Below are positions 1 to 7,516 of a DNA stretch of 64,000 nucleotides, in pieces. The DNA is taken from NCBI GenBank assembly GCA_026708085.1, contig JAPOVP010000050.1, forward strand, positions 38,755-102,754, written 5' to 3'. This stretch comes from Caldilineaceae bacterium (lineage in GTDB: Bacteria > Chloroflexota > Anaerolineae > Caldilineales > Caldilineaceae). Position 1 is the stretch's first letter, and the number at the start of each line of letters is the position of its first letter. The position numbers were made by a program, and so were the translations under genes. A model generated the notes under the pieces. That model saw only the letters and a program-made list of their open reading frames with translations. It ran no database searches and had not been told where the DNA came from.

Positions 1-673
1 GATATGCCCTCACAGCCTGGGCGCGTTCCGAACCGCTATAGGTGCGCCTACGCCGGTCCTGGCCTGAGGAACTTCCCTTGGGTAGGTCAAGGTCAGGAAT
101 GTGGGCCACCCTGGGATATACGAGAAGAGACTCTGACCGTGTGTCTGCGTATTCGAGGCCAAAGAGACCGAAGGGATCGCCGGTGCGCAACGTATGCGGT
201 CCAAGCCGGAAGACGCCACGCTGTGTACACTGTGCCTCCATCCTCCACTGGTAGCTGCTGCCACTACCGCAGCTGACCACCTGTCTTGGATTGTATCCTG
301 GCAGGCGTGAACTATCGGCGAACTCAAGCCAGTGCAACGGCAGGGCGCTCTCATTGCGGACGACAAATCTCTCCTGCAATGCGTCGCCTACCACAAGCAT
401 CGCCCCTTCACGCCGCCGCTCAAAGTAGATTTGCTGAACCTGATTTCGGACCCAGGCATAGCTGACTGCGTAGAGGCCGACCAGACAGATCAGAAGGGCA
501 ACCCAGACCGGGCTGGGGCCAAGGAGCTGCATGAAGATGAGAAGCGGAATGAAAAACAGGGGCCAGCCGCTACGCAAGTCGATGCGCCATCCCGCGGGCA
601 CTTGGCGATTCAGCAGCCTGTCGAGCGCACCTCGAAGATTCGGGCGGCGGGAAAGCACAGAGGAACGGCTCAT
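1..673 (-). CDS. DUF58 domain-containing protein (N-terminal part, runs off window)
   Basis: An open frame reads leftwards from ATG 673-671 to the window edge without a stop, giving 224 visible residues. Two membrane helices lie at about residues 38-53 and 55-73, followed by an extracytoplasmic or linker beta region. The motif GDPFGLF at 165-171 is typical of the region just ahead of the DUF58 (von Willebrand-like) domain. The family is usually encoded with MoxR AAA+ ATPases and transglutaminase-like membrane proteins, and its precise role is not established. The motif and the two N-terminal helices make the family call reliable; everything after about residue 224 lies outside the window. A short open frame on the same strand ends 4 bases upstream of this ATG and could be a remnant or a coupled gene. 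Confidence 0.82.
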   Translation of the reverse strand, partial: MSRSSVLSRRPNLRGALDRLLNRQVPAGWRIDLRSGWPLFFIPLLIFMQLLGPSPVWVALLICLVGLYAVSYAWVRNQVQQIYFERRREGAMLVVGDALQERFVVRNESALPLHWLEFADSSRLPGYNPRQVVSCGSGSSYQWRMEAQCTQRGVFRLGPHTLRTGDPFGLFGLEYADTRSESLLVYPRVAHIPDLDLPKGSSSGQDRRRRTYSGSERAQAVRAY

Positions 674-676
674 GAT

Positions 677-949
677 TCAAATTGTCTCAAAGACCAAGTC
701 AAGGGTTGGCTGATCTTTCAAGCTATGTGAGAATTGACGCTGGCGGCGCGGGCTGGTCAAGGCGAATTGGAGTCGTCCCGTGAGGCCCTCAGAGGAGCCT
801 TGCCAACGTAATACCACAAGGTGCATCTCCCGGTTCTGCCCCGGGGCGAGATTGAACAGATTGTACCACAAAGTTGACCTGCATCCAGGAACTGGAACGC
901 AACCGTCCAGTAGTGGTGCGGGCCTCTCTGCCTTTGGTCGTTCGCGCAA
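677..949 (-). CDS. possible short or decayed ORF just upstream of the DUF58 gene
   Basis: A 90-codon frame ends with TGA at 679-677, four bases before the DUF58 ATG, which is the spacing expected of coupled genes. It has no ATG; the first usable start is TTG at 949. The middle reads like an extracellular beta repeat (YNLFNLAPGQNREMHL, similar to lines found in DUF11-type surface repeats). No full domain is present and the frame is closed by a stop upstream, so this could be the tail of a decayed gene. I do not recognise a function. Confidence 0.25.
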   Translation of the reverse strand: MRERPKAERPAPLLDGCVPVPGCRSTLWYNLFNLAPGQNREMHLVVLRWQGSSEGLTGRLQFALTSPRRQRQFSHSLKDQPTLDLVFETI

Positions 950-1240
950 ATGATTTTTGAACTCTGTGCAATACTCAATAGCTTCCTTTTCGTGGACTTG
1001 ACTTTACGGGGACCATTTTCAGCACTCTGGCAGATTCTGGCGATTCTGGCGGTAGCAGGAATCGTGATAGTTGTCATCTTGGCTATTATCGAACCGGGGC
1101 CACTGGTCAAGAGGCGTCCGTTCTCCAGAGAGGAACGGTCCCGCAGGTCGGAGTCAGAAAGCGATGGTCGGAGCTCTCAGGATACGTGTAAGGTGCCGGC
1201 CAGCGCAGACAGGACCCTCGATCACAGTGAAGGCTCGTAA
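950..1240 (+). CDS. possible small membrane protein
   Basis: A 96-codon frame starting at ATG 950 contains one convincing hydrophobic helix of about 20 residues (LWQILAILAVAGIVIVVILA), followed by a basic/polar tail with an RRSESESD stretch. It overlaps the proposed GTG start of the PyrK-like gene by 14 bases, as in coupled genes. I see no ribosome-binding site and know no family for it, and the polar tail has the look of non-coding sequence, so the call rests on the hydrophobic segment alone. Confidence 0.3.
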   Translation: MIFELCAILNSFLFVDLTLRGPFSALWQILAILAVAGIVIVVILAIIEPGPLVKRRPFSREERSRRSESESDGRSSQDTCKVPASADRTLDHSEGS

Positions 1241-2168
1241 CCCGCAAGTCCGAGATCACGCCGGCGAACCACAGATTGCCGCGGCCCAGACCGACCGGCA
1301 TCCCATTCGCCCAGTCGTTGGTCAACTCGACAGTGCGGTCATGCCAGGCCAGACTTTCGCTGTTCGCCTTCCAGCCAATCTGGTCCCACAGTTCCAGACA
1401 ATAGCTGGTCGATATTTCCTTATGAGGTGCGGGAGTCCGTCTGAGATGGAAGGGGAGGTCGAGTGGAGGCACTTTCTACGCCGGCCTTTGTTTGTCTGCG
1501 GCCGTCAGAAGATGGATCGGGATGAGCGCTGGCTGCTTATTCCCGCCTCAGGCAGGGTTAACAGAGAGAAAGACACGGAATCAAGCTCCGCAAATGGCCA
1601 GTATGGCGTCGATGCAGGATACGCGTGGCTGGCAAAGCGGGAGAACGGCGACTCTCTCGACCTCCTTGGCCCGTTTGGCAACGGATTTTCGCTGCTGCCT
1701 GAGATGCAGAACCTGCTCCTTTTTGCCGACATTGAAGATGATCCTGCCTGGTTCTGGAAGTTGCTACCTTTATGCGAGCAGGCTCTGGACAGAGGTGGGA
1801 GGGTCACGTTCCTCATCAGGGCCGCGAAGAAGGAGTCCGTTGCAGGCCTGGTCCGCCTCTTGCCAATCCAAGTTGAGGTCCGAACCACATTGGGCGCAGG
1901 CCAGTGGCTGAAGCAGGTGGAAAGCACCGTGGCGTGGGCCGACCAGGTCTGTGCAGGGGTTCCCGCAGAATCGTATGGCGAACTCCTCACCCTTGTCAGG
2001 ACTGCGCGATTCAGAATTGACAGGAATTTCGCCCAGGTACTGGTCAACACAGACCTGCTTTGCGGCGTCGGTGCCTGCCTCGTATGCGCTATTCCGACGG
2101 CACGCGGCGGCCTAACCCGGGCCTGCGTACATGGCCCAGTCTTTGACCTGACAGATTTGGCAGAATAG
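1227..2168 (+). CDS. PyrK-like [2Fe-2S] ferredoxin-reductase-type protein
   Basis: This resembles the electron-transfer subunit of type 1B dihydroorotate dehydrogenase. In order the sequence shows a reductase beta-barrel start (GQTFAVRLPANLV), the flavin-site-like RRPL, the DLLGPFGNGF segment, and a C-terminal [2Fe-2S] site CGVGACLVC with a fourth Cys 13 residues later (C-X4-C-X2-C-X12-C), followed by HGPVFD. These match PyrK well. The glycine-rich nucleotide loop that normally follows (GGG-x-G-x-APL) is replaced by FADIEDDPAWFW, so NAD binding is doubtful. GTG 1227 was chosen because the first family beta strand precedes ATG 1341; from ATG 1341 the protein would be 275 residues. No pyrD lies nearby in the window, so the partner is unknown. 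Confidence 0.72.
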   Translation: MKARNPQVRDHAGEPQIAAAQTDRHPIRPVVGQLDSAVMPGQTFAVRLPANLVPQFQTIAGRYFLMRCGSPSEMEGEVEWRHFLRRPLFVCGRQKMDRDERWLLIPASGRVNREKDTESSSANGQYGVDAGYAWLAKRENGDSLDLLGPFGNGFSLLPEMQNLLLFADIEDDPAWFWKLLPLCEQALDRGGRVTFLIRAAKKESVAGLVRLLPIQVEVRTTLGAGQWLKQVESTVAWADQVCAGVPAESYGELLTLVRTARFRIDRNFAQVLVNTDLLCGVGACLVCAIPTARGGLTRACVHGPVFDLTDLAE

Positions 2169-2473
2169 CGAGCCCGAGCTATCTGCCGGATTCTTGTTTC
2201 TTCATCCTCCGGCTGGCAGAGAGCCGCTATGGGTTTGTACGCAGCGACTTTCCTCGCCTTCCATTCGGATTCCCAGGTTTCCATCCTCACAACCCCCCGC
2301 TTCAGACTCTATTCCGGGCCGGCAGGCAACCAACGCCTCTGTGCCACTCGGCAGATAATCGAGGTCCTAACATTCGAGTGAACCGGCCCTGCGTTCGAAG
2401 TGGTAGAGGTCCCGGCGCCGACGCTGGCACGGCCACCTGTTGCCGGTGTGCAGTCCAGACTTAGGGCGAGAAA

Positions 2474-2498
2474 GGGCAGGCACAAGGCCGGCCCCTAC
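2474..2498 (-). repeat. GTAGGGGC dispersed repeat, copy 1
   Basis: The 25 bases read on the minus strand start GTAGGGGCCGGCCTTGTGCC and match the copy at 2949-2973 with one mismatch. Weaker similarity continues for another 35 bases or so beyond the core on the same side in both copies. Confidence 0.75.
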
Positions 2499-2576
2499 CG
2501 TTGGGGCGGCGGGGCGGCGTGAAGCAGGTGAGCGACCGGCGGCATAGACATGAAGCGGCATCGCGGCGCCAAGGTG

Positions 2577-2648
2577 GTATAGCTGGAGCGGGGCGTTGCG
2601 GGGGTTTCCCCCCGCACTAGGGAGGGCCGAAGGACCGACCGTCCAGAA
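2577..2648 (+). repeat. hairpin repeat, diverged copy
   Basis: This is a diverged version of the 71-bp element found at 3065 and 46033. It shares the GCGTTGCGGGGG arm, a different loop (TTTC), the CCCCCGCAC return arm, the GGGAGGGCCGAA block and the GACCG-CCAGAA end. It is followed by AGT-rich short tracts, as is the 3065 copy. Confidence 0.6.
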
Positions 2649-2948
2649 AAGCTGTTTTTAGTAGTCAGTTTTTTGTTTCTAGTGGTTAGGGGGCAGTTTC
2701 TGCTCTTCCCCCGGCTCAGAATTGATCGCGAGATGGTTGGGGTCGGCTGTGACCTGAGGCATGGGAATGTTCGTCCCAATCTTGGATTGTGCCCCCCCTT
2801 TGCCGCGGGTGCGTCCAAGATTTGGGGTCGGGAACGTCTGGCGGGGAATCCATGGCTGCAGTGGCTGGATCAGTTAACGTCTTTTGGCGAGAAGCAGTGC
2901 AGGCCCCCGGCCTGGCCTTGCGGTGGAGTCCGTCAGTTGGGCGTGCGA

Positions 2949-2973
2949 GGGCAGGCACAAGGCCAGCCCCTAC
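2949..2973 (-). repeat. GTAGGGGC dispersed repeat, copy 2
   Basis: This is the second copy of the 25-base repeat, differing from the copy at 2474-2498 by one base (T for C in GGGGCTGG). It lies on the same strand 475 bases away, in the same non-coding island. Confidence 0.75.
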
Positions 2974-3064
2974 AGGGAACTGACGGGGCTGAAGGAACGT
3001 AGTGCGGCGAACCTCTCTCGGGAAGGCACCCGTCCCGAATGTAGACACGAGGTCGGCGAGGCAT

Positions 3065-3135
3065 GTTGTAGGAGAGGGGGCGTTGCGGGGGCGGAGCCCC
3101 CGCACAAGGGAGGGCCGAATAGGCCCGACCGCCCA
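3065..3135 (+). repeat. 71-bp hairpin repeat, copy A
   Basis: The element begins GTTGTAGGAGAG and ends GACCGCCCA. Inside are two self-complementary blocks: TGCGGGGG-CGGAG-CCCCCGCA and GGGCC-GAATA-GGCCC. It matches 46033-46103 at 70 of 71 positions. No protein is encoded, and the palindromic blocks suggest a REP- or MITE-like unit. Confidence 0.8.
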
Positions 3136-3298
3136 GAATTGCAGTGGTCAGTGGTAAGTGGTCAGAGGAGGCACCTCACCTACTTCAGGGTTGCAAGCGG
3201 ACTGGACATGGCTCCGCCGCTGCCCGAGGAACGGGATAGTTCACCCCAATTCCGGGATGCACCCCTTTGCCGCTCTATGTTCTGCCAATGCACCTTTG

Positions 3299-3307
3299 TG
3301 GTACAAT
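3299..3307 (+). promoter_or_regulatory. candidate extended -10 promoter for the methyltransferase
   Basis: TGGTACAAT forms an extended -10 box 80 bases before the ATG. The matching -35 region (about 3280) is poor, so this is only a candidate. Confidence 0.3.
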
Positions 3308-3386
3308 GTGCCGAGTCATGCTTTGTGACATAGGGTTTGATCCGTGTTGCAGGGTACCCCCACAGTGACTGAACAGGAGCAAATTG

Positions 3387-4271
3387 ATGGCCACAAGGAA
3401 GGGGGAGGCCGAAGAGCGCTCGCCGCCGGTCGAGGGTGAGAAACTCGTTGAGCCTCCAACACACCCTGAGGCCTCCTTTCCCGAGTACGGGCAGGAAGTG
3501 AAGCGGGTCTGGAACTACAACTCCGCCTTTTGGGACAACAGAATGGGCGAAGGCAACGACTTCGTCAATGTACTGTGCTGGCCGGTCATTGAAGAAATGC
3601 TTTCGGTTCAGCCTGGACAACTGGTACTGGATATTGCCTGTGGTAACGGTTTGACAAGTAGAAGGCTGGGCCGACTGGGAGCACGTGTTGTCGCGTTCGA
3701 CGTAGCGGAGGAGATGATCCGTATTGCCAGGGCGCGCAGTCTTGCCGACGACGGCGACATTCGCTTTCATGTACTTGACGCCAACGACGAAGAGGGAATC
3801 GCGGAGGTCTGCGATGAGAAGCTCGATGCCGCGCTGTCAAATATGGCCCTGTTTGACATGGCCGAGATCGAGCCGCTGTTTCGTATCTTGTTCAGTTTGC
3901 TGAAGCCTGGAGGATGCTTCGTTTTCTCCATGATGCATCCCTGCTTCAATCAGGCCCACTCCGCTCTCTTCTGCGAGAGACAGGAAGTTGACGGGGAAGA
4001 GGTCAACTCCTATGGTGTGCGTGTAAGCGGTTACATGACGCCGACCATGCACAAGGGTCGAGCGCTTGCCGGACAGCCATTGCCTCAACCGTACTTTCAC
4101 AGACCTCTATACGCTCTTTTGAGCATCGGGCTAAATGCAGGTTTCGTCCTCAACGGCATAGAGGAGAGAGCATTTCCTGCTTCACACCCGCCTGGAAGGC
4201 GGGATGTCAGTTGGGGGCCGAATTTCAGTGAAATCCCACCCGTGATCATCTTTCGGATGCTGCGCCCTTGA
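3387..4271 (+). CDS. class I SAM-dependent methyltransferase
   Basis: A 294-residue protein with the Rossmann methyltransferase signature: motif I VLDIACGNG at about 80-88, the acidic end of strand 2 in VVAFDVAEEMI, motif IV-like LDAALSNMALFDM and motif VI LLKPGGCFVFSM. It belongs to the Methyltransf_11/25 group. The substrate cannot be read from sequence; a small-molecule or quinone-type substrate is as likely as any. ATG 3387 is used because AGGAGC lies 7 bases upstream; the TTG one codon earlier is a less likely start. The first 40 residues are polar and probably disordered. It is the first of three plus-strand genes, 45 bases before the PAC2 gene. Confidence 0.85.
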   Translation: MATRKGEAEERSPPVEGEKLVEPPTHPEASFPEYGQEVKRVWNYNSAFWDNRMGEGNDFVNVLCWPVIEEMLSVQPGQLVLDIACGNGLTSRRLGRLGARVVAFDVAEEMIRIARARSLADDGDIRFHVLDANDEEGIAEVCDEKLDAALSNMALFDMAEIEPLFRILFSLLKPGGCFVFSMMHPCFNQAHSALFCERQEVDGEEVNSYGVRVSGYMTPTMHKGRALAGQPLPQPYFHRPLYALLSIGLNAGFVLNGIEERAFPASHPPGRRDVSWGPNFSEIPPVIIFRMLRP

Positions 4272-4316
4272 AGGTCTACCGCCACTGTTCGAAACTAGCG
4301 AAATCGAGGTAAAGAC

Positions 4317-5237
4317 ATGGACGAGCGAGTACACCTGTGGGAGATCCCGACCGCCAGTGAGATGGTCATGATTGCCGGTTGGCACCAGTGGGCAGATGCC
4401 GGCTCGATCTCGTCCGGCCTTCCTGCCTATCTGATCGAGAAACTGGATACGCGCAAAATTGGTGAAATCAGCCGCGACAGGTTCTTTCTTTTTCAGATGC
4501 CGGGCGCACATCACCTTCTCAGACCGGAGGTCCACACGAAAGAAGGCGTTGTTCAGGAGATGCGTGTCATAAAGACGGAGCTCTATTTCACTGAGCTCGG
4601 AGACAAGGGACTCTTCATTTTTCTTGGTGAGGAACCCCACGTTAACGAAGAAGAGTATGCCGATGCCTTTTTCGATATCGTCGAAAAACTGGGGGTGAAG
4701 CGAGTAGTGGCCGTAGGCGGCGTTTACGGCGCCATGCCTTACAACAAGGACCGCGATATCTCCTGTGTTTTCAGTCTGGAAGAGATGCGGAAGGAGATGG
4801 AAGAATACGCCGTCCGGTTCTCCAATTACGAAGGAGGAACGACTATCGGCTCCTATCTCGCATACCATGCCGGACAGCGCAACAAGGAGTACATTTGCTT
4901 CCACGGGTTCGTCCCCGCTTACGACTTTGGCCAGGTGATGCTGCCGGCACAAAGTGTTCGCATCGAGGACGACGTGAAGGCATGGTACGACATAATGCGC
5001 CGTGCAGATTTCATGTTTCACCTGGGAATGGATCTGTCGGAATTGCGAATTCAGAGTGACGAGCTGATCTCTTCCATGGAAGAACAGATGGAAGAGCTAT
5101 CTCGCCAAGCCCCTCAGCTTGACGTGAATGCCTATCTGCAGAAGCTGGACGACGAGTTTACTGAGAATCCCTTCATGCCTTTGGACGATGTCTGGGAGAG
5201 GGAGTTGGGTGATCTTTTGGACGACCTTGAGGGCTGA
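4317..5237 (+). CDS. PAC2 family protein
   Basis: A 306-residue member of the PAC2 (proteasome assembly chaperone 2-like) family, also found in archaea and actinobacteria. Family marks are the start EMVMIAGWHQWADAG, the strand VKRVVAVGGVYGAMP, the segment TTIGSYLAYHAG and the C-terminal acidic coiled region (EEQMEELSRQAP). In archaea and actinobacteria the family occurs near proteasome or ATP-grasp genes, but its biochemical activity is not settled. The start at ATG 4317 has GAGGT 8-12 bases upstream. It lies 36 bases before the M20 hydrolase and is probably co-transcribed with its plus-strand neighbours. Confidence 0.85.
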   Translation: MDERVHLWEIPTASEMVMIAGWHQWADAGSISSGLPAYLIEKLDTRKIGEISRDRFFLFQMPGAHHLLRPEVHTKEGVVQEMRVIKTELYFTELGDKGLFIFLGEEPHVNEEEYADAFFDIVEKLGVKRVVAVGGVYGAMPYNKDRDISCVFSLEEMRKEMEEYAVRFSNYEGGTTIGSYLAYHAGQRNKEYICFHGFVPAYDFGQVMLPAQSVRIEDDVKAWYDIMRRADFMFHLGMDLSELRIQSDELISSMEEQMEELSRQAPQLDVNAYLQKLDDEFTENPFMPLDDVWERELGDLLDDLEG

Positions 5238-5273
5238 CACCCTAAACGCTGTCGACCTGAAAACGTAGTGGAA

Positions 5274-6482
5274 ATGTCTGGACTCTCCCGAACTGAAGCT
5301 GAAGGTTTGCTTACCCGCCTAGTAGAGATCCCTTCTTTTAGTGGCGATGAATTGAACGCCAGCATCTACCTGGCCGAGGCGATGCGCGCCCTTGGATATG
5401 ACAGGTGCGAGGTAGACGCCGCTGGCAATGCAGTCGGTGAAATCGGACCAGTCGATGCTGCTAGTACCATGGTTCTGCTCGGGCATATCGACACCGTATT
5501 CGGTGACATTCCTGTGCGGGTCGAGGATAAGACAGGTGGGCCAGTCCTCTATGGCCGGGGGGCGGTTGATGCCAAAGGGCCACTGGCGACATTCACGGCT
5601 TCGGCCGCGCGCTTAGGATCCAAATGGGCTCACCGTAACAACATTCGCCTAGTCGTTGTTGGCGCAGTGGAGGAGGAGGCGGCGACCAGCAAAGGGGCCC
5701 GGTTTATCCGCGACCGGTTCAACGGCCGTCAAGAGCCAGTCCCCGACTTCTGTGTCATTGGCGAACCGAGCGGCACAACACGGGTCACGCTCTTCTATAT
5801 GGGGCGCCTTCTGCTGGAGATGACGGCAGGCCAGCCCATGATGCACTCGGCCGGCCCCAATCCAGGTATTGCGACGACAGCGGTTGACCTATGGAACTGG
5901 ATTGGCGTCTACGCCGATAACTTCAATGGCGACAGACCGAAGACGTTCGACCAGTTGCGGCCCAGTCTGCGTGAAATACGTACGTGGACCGATGAGACGA
6001 TGAGGGACCTTGTATGGACCAAGATTGGCATTCGCCTGCCGCTTGAGTTCAACGTTGACGGGTTCCTGAACGATTTGCGGCAATGGGCTTGCAGACTAGT
6101 CGACTGGAGCTGCGTGCCTTCTGAACTACCGTCCGTGAGGGGAGCAGATGCTGCACCTCAGAGACTCCGTTTCGGCGGCGAGGAGCTAAGCGTTGAATTC
6201 TGCTTTCATGGGTACGAACCTGCGTGGCGGAGTAGTCGCAGCAGTCCCCTGGTGAGAGGCTTTCTCGCTGCAATACGGGAACAGACCACTGAGCGGCCCC
6301 GCTTCGTTAGCAAGAGCGGCACCAGTGATATGAACGTGGTGGGGCCTGCCTGGCAGTGCCCAATTGTAGCTTACGGCCCAGGAGACAGCAGCCTGGACCA
6401 TACGCCCAATGAACACCTCAGTCTGGACGAATACTGGCAAGCCGTGTTGATACTCGAATCCGCGTTGAGGCGACTGGTGTAG
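5274..6482 (+). CDS. M20 family zinc hydrolase, LysK/ArgE type
   Basis: A 402-residue metallopeptidase or deacylase. Metal ligands are visible in order: GHIDT (His and Asp near 71 and 73), GRGAVDAKG (Asp near 99, bridging), the catalytic EEE pair near 133-135, GEPSG (Glu near 164) and a late His in DHTPNEH. The [12 protein letters not shown] and GTSDMNVV segments resemble the LysW-carrier lysine/ornithine hydrolases (LysK), which remove the carrier in lysine or arginine synthesis, as well as ArgE/DapE deacylases. No LysW, LysX or other arginine genes lie in this window, so the exact substrate is open. ATG 5274 is preferred over the in-frame GTG 5268; neither has a clear ribosome-binding site. 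Confidence 0.8.
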   Translation: MSGLSRTEAEGLLTRLVEIPSFSGDELNASIYLAEAMRALGYDRCEVDAAGNAVGEIGPVDAASTMVLLGHIDTVFGDIPVRVEDKTGGPVLYGRGAVDAKGPLATFTASAARLGSKWAHRNNIRLVVVGAVEEEAATSKGARFIRDRFNGRQEPVPDFCVIGEPSGTTRVTLFYMGRLLLEMTAGQPMMHSAGPNPGIATTAVDLWNWIGVYADNFNGDRPKTFDQLRPSLREIRTWTDETMRDLVWTKIGIRLPLEFNVDGFLNDLRQWACRLVDWSCVPSELPSVRGADAAPQRLRFGGEELSVEFCFHGYEPAWRSSRSSPLVRGFLAAIREQTTERPRFVSKSGTSDMNVVGPAWQCPIVAYGPGDSSLDHTPNEHLSLDEYWQAVLILESALRRLV

Positions 6483-6604
6483 TTGCCATTTCTTCCAGCG
6501 GTCTGGCTCTCCCGTCCACTGCCGGAGCGCAAAGCGGGCACCTCTGCAACTCCAGCACCTCGGCGTCTTTAAGTTCGAATGCCCAGTTGTAGTTGAGCGT
6601 ACAC

Positions 6605-7516
6605 CTACTCCAACGGGCTGAGCCAGCGCTCGCCCTCGGTCCCGTCGGCCGCCCAGCCCTCCACTTGTCCATCGTCGGAACGAATCTGGTACCAGAAGTA
6701 ACCATCGGCGGCTTGGGGGCCAGCCACGACAGTGAACGTCTCATTTGTCCTGGCGCGTGCCACTACAGACCCGCTAACGCCAGGCAAGGCGCGCACTGTA
6801 AGCTCACCGTTAAGCGTTACGATAACCTGGTCGCCGATAGCTGGAGGGCGGTCGACGGGACGAGCGTCACCGACTTGCGGAGAAATCCAGTCTTCGAGTC
6901 CCTGGCCCCCCGCCACCCACCCGACCGTGCCCTGATTGTCATCGACCTTCCACCAGATATACCCGTCAGAACTCACCGGTCCTTCCAGAACGGTGATTCG
7001 CTTTCCCTGAGCCAGGAGCGTGACGGCGGGAGAGGTGACGGTAGGCTGCTCTCGAACATTGAGTCCTCCGACGACGGTGATACGCGCGGGTTCACCGATT
7101 GTAAGTGGATTTCGAACAACAATCGTGGGAGTAGGTGGTGGAACCGGTGTTTCAGTCGGGCTGGGGGTCGCCGTAGGAGCGGCTGTCGGCGGCGGTTGGT
7201 CGGGTACAGGCGTTTCAACGTGTGGCGCAGAGACTGGAATCTCCCTGGTGGGGGTAGGTCGGGGTTGAAAGCTGCCGCAGGCAAGAATTGGGCCCACCCA
7301 GAGGAGTGCCATGGCTAGCAGGCCCAAAGTGAATTTGCCGGCCGGGCTGGTCTGATCTCTATCTGATGAAGGTTGTGTAGGCGGAGCAGCTAGAATTGGT
7401 TGCGCGTTCGAAGGAACGGACTGAGTGCAATTTCCCGGAGATTCGAATTTCCGCTTTTTGCAGGCGTGCCTCGTGCAAGACCTGAAAAGAATCTCTGTTT
7501 TGGAACCAGTGCCCAT
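6605..7516 (-). CDS. membrane-anchored protein with two SH3b domains
   Basis: A 303-residue protein. The first 60 residues are polar with three cysteines (14, 19, 30), a membrane helix follows at about 62-80 ending in PILACGS, then a Pro/Thr-rich spacer (85-135) and two bacterial SH3 domains at about 144-212 and 230-299. Both contain the GLNVR/LTVRALPG strand and a WW or FWYQI motif. SH3b domains usually bind cell-wall or surface ligands, and the spacer suggests display outside the membrane. The ATG shares its A with the serA stop (TAATG), so translation is probably coupled and this start is well supported despite the long pre-helix region. The ILAC-G site could alternatively be a lipobox if a later start is used. 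Confidence 0.8.
   Translation of the reverse strand: MGTGSKTEILFRSCTRHACKKRKFESPGNCTQSVPSNAQPILAAPPTQPSSDRDQTSPAGKFTLGLLAMALLWVGPILACGSFQPRPTPTREIPVSAPHVETPVPDQPPPTAAPTATPSPTETPVPPPTPTIVVRNPLTIGEPARITVVGGLNVREQPTVTSPAVTLLAQGKRITVLEGPVSSDGYIWWKVDDNQGTVGWVAGGQGLEDWISPQVGDARPVDRPPAIGDQVIVTLNGELTVRALPGVSGSVVARARTNETFTVVAGPQAADGYFWYQIRSDDGQVEGWAADGTEGERWLSPLE

Larger units (their letters stand above)
2169..3386. other. 1.2-kb non-coding island rich in repeats
   Basis: No convincing gene lies here. The open frames on both strands have arginine/proline-rich, low-complexity translations and no family signature. The stretch holds two copies of a 25-bp GTAGGGGC-type repeat, one perfect and one diverged copy of a hairpin repeat, and short AGTGGTCAGT-like tracts (about 2650-2690 and 3140-3165) that follow the hairpin copies. 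A candidate promoter for the downstream methyltransferase lies at its right end. Confidence 0.7.

Noticed and set aside
1505..2290. Open frame of 261 codons on the minus strand opposite the PyrK-like gene
   Set aside because: Arg/Ser/Pro-rich translation without motif, while the plus strand has an iron-sulphur signature.
2474..3135. Possible CRISPR array
   Set aside because: The repeats are unevenly spaced, of two families, and contain no regular spacers; no cas genes lie in the window.
2367..3333. Several 60-149 codon open frames in the repeat island
   Set aside because: They overlap repeats and each other on both strands; shared lines such as AGLVPAL arise from the repeat copies, not from protein homology.
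4182..5021. Open frame of 279 codons on the minus strand opposite the PAC2 gene
   Set aside because: The plus-strand PAC2 protein is well supported; the antisense frame has no family lines or start signal.
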